The notes under the pieces are model-generated. The model worked only from the letters and a program-made list of their open reading frames with translations, was not told the origin of the DNA and did not search any database. A stretch of DNA of 64,000 nucleotides from Haematobia irritans (Eukaryota > Arthropoda > Insecta > Diptera > Muscidae). The stretch is taken from positions 90,870,852-90,934,851 of the forward strand of contig NC_134401.1 in NCBI RefSeq assembly GCF_050003625.1, given 5' to 3'. Each line of letters starts with the position of its first letter. Position 1 is the first letter of the stretch. Made by a program: the position numbers and the translations under genes. Of this stretch, positions 63,633 through 64,000 are shown one piece after another.

Positions 63633-64000
63633 ACAAGTATAAACGGCCGTAAATTCGGCCAGGCCGAATCTTGTGTACCCTCCACCATGGATTGCATTGA
63701 AACTTGTACTAAAAACTGCCATCCACAATCGAATTACTTGGGTTGCGGTAACACTTGCCGATGGCAAGGTTTCTTAAAACTTCTTAACACCGTCTACTCA
63801 ATTGTAAGTTAGTCCATACGGAGTATAGATAAACAAAAAAGGTCGATTAAATACTATTTAATTCAGAAATAAAATTTTGACAAAATTTTCTATAGAAATA
63901 AAATTTTTACATACTTTTCTATAAAAATAAAATTTTGACAAAAATTTCTATAGTAATAAAATTTTGACAAAATTTTCTACAGAAATAAAATTTTGCTAGA
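63633..64000 (+). mobile_element. mini-me-like repeat, family A, left end
   Basis: Terminus ACAAGTATAAACGGCCGTAA, CCCTCCACCATGG, about 230 bp of left-end sequence, then 29-bp minisatellite from about 63865 to the window edge. The order is the same as at 846-1 and 3236. Confidence 0.65.

Noticed and set aside
62072..64000. Last Rab3 exon in the window
   Set aside because: No frame resembling the C-terminal helix and cysteine motif is found; only mariner, family A and minisatellite follow.

Overview
This window looks like intergenic and intronic DNA of a muscid fly. The evidence is spliceosomal exons of a Rab3 gene nearly identical to the Drosophila protein, two mariner copies that read like Himar1 from the horn fly Haematobia irritans, dipteran mini-me-like repeats with (GTCY)n microsatellites, and AT-rich minisatellite. 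Haematobia or its close relative Stomoxys is the best guess (inference). The only host gene I can support is Rab3 on the + strand: coding exons at 57562-57786, 61690-61808 and 61900-62071. They carry residues 1-172; the C-terminal part lies beyond the right edge. Almost everything else is mobile or repetitive DNA, much of it nested.

Layout. 1-10.8 kb: mini-me-like elements and a 29-bp minisatellite, with a 6.9-kb block bounded by hAT-type ends and an 8-bp target duplication (3618-10491) that is filled with four further mini-me copies. 11.5-12.8 kb: a broken Himar1. 13-16.7 kb: mini-me and tRNA-derived SINE copies. 16.86-19.75 kb: a Helitron 5' end, a broken LINE and a Helitron helicase fragment. 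19.75-26.4 kb: more mini-me copies plus a Tc1 remnant. 26.4-31.9 kb: two non-autonomous Helitrons with their 3' ends facing each other. 31.9-32.2 kb: a MITE.

33.9-47.8 kb is a nested retroelement complex. A Ty3/gypsy element on the - strand holds (i) a complete BEL/Pao retrotransposon (34775-42265) with apparently identical 263-bp LTRs and a 5-bp target duplication, (ii) a SINE, and (iii) a DD41D-type mariner inside its 5' LTR. The BEL element has an intact 1746-residue Gag-Pol and a second, separate 200-residue ORF behind a good splice acceptor. That ORF repeats the three-part zinc module of Gag with identical cysteine/histidine spacing. I consider it the most interesting coding feature here.

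47.8-57.2 kb: 29-bp minisatellite arrays on either side of a 2.5-kb palindromic element (50986-53531). The element has exact inverted ends, a perfect 9-bp target duplication and arms made of ~162-bp tandem repeats, the architecture of a Foldback/MULE element. 57.2-64 kb: Rab3, whose introns carry a minisatellite array, a second DD41D mariner and a second, better preserved Himar1.

How the parts relate: the gypsy element, the hAT-bounded block and the mini-me elements all landed in or carry the same 29-bp minisatellite, so that repeat is the oldest layer. Gypsy came next; BEL, the SINE and the mariner came last. All calls come from reading the sequence; no database search was run.
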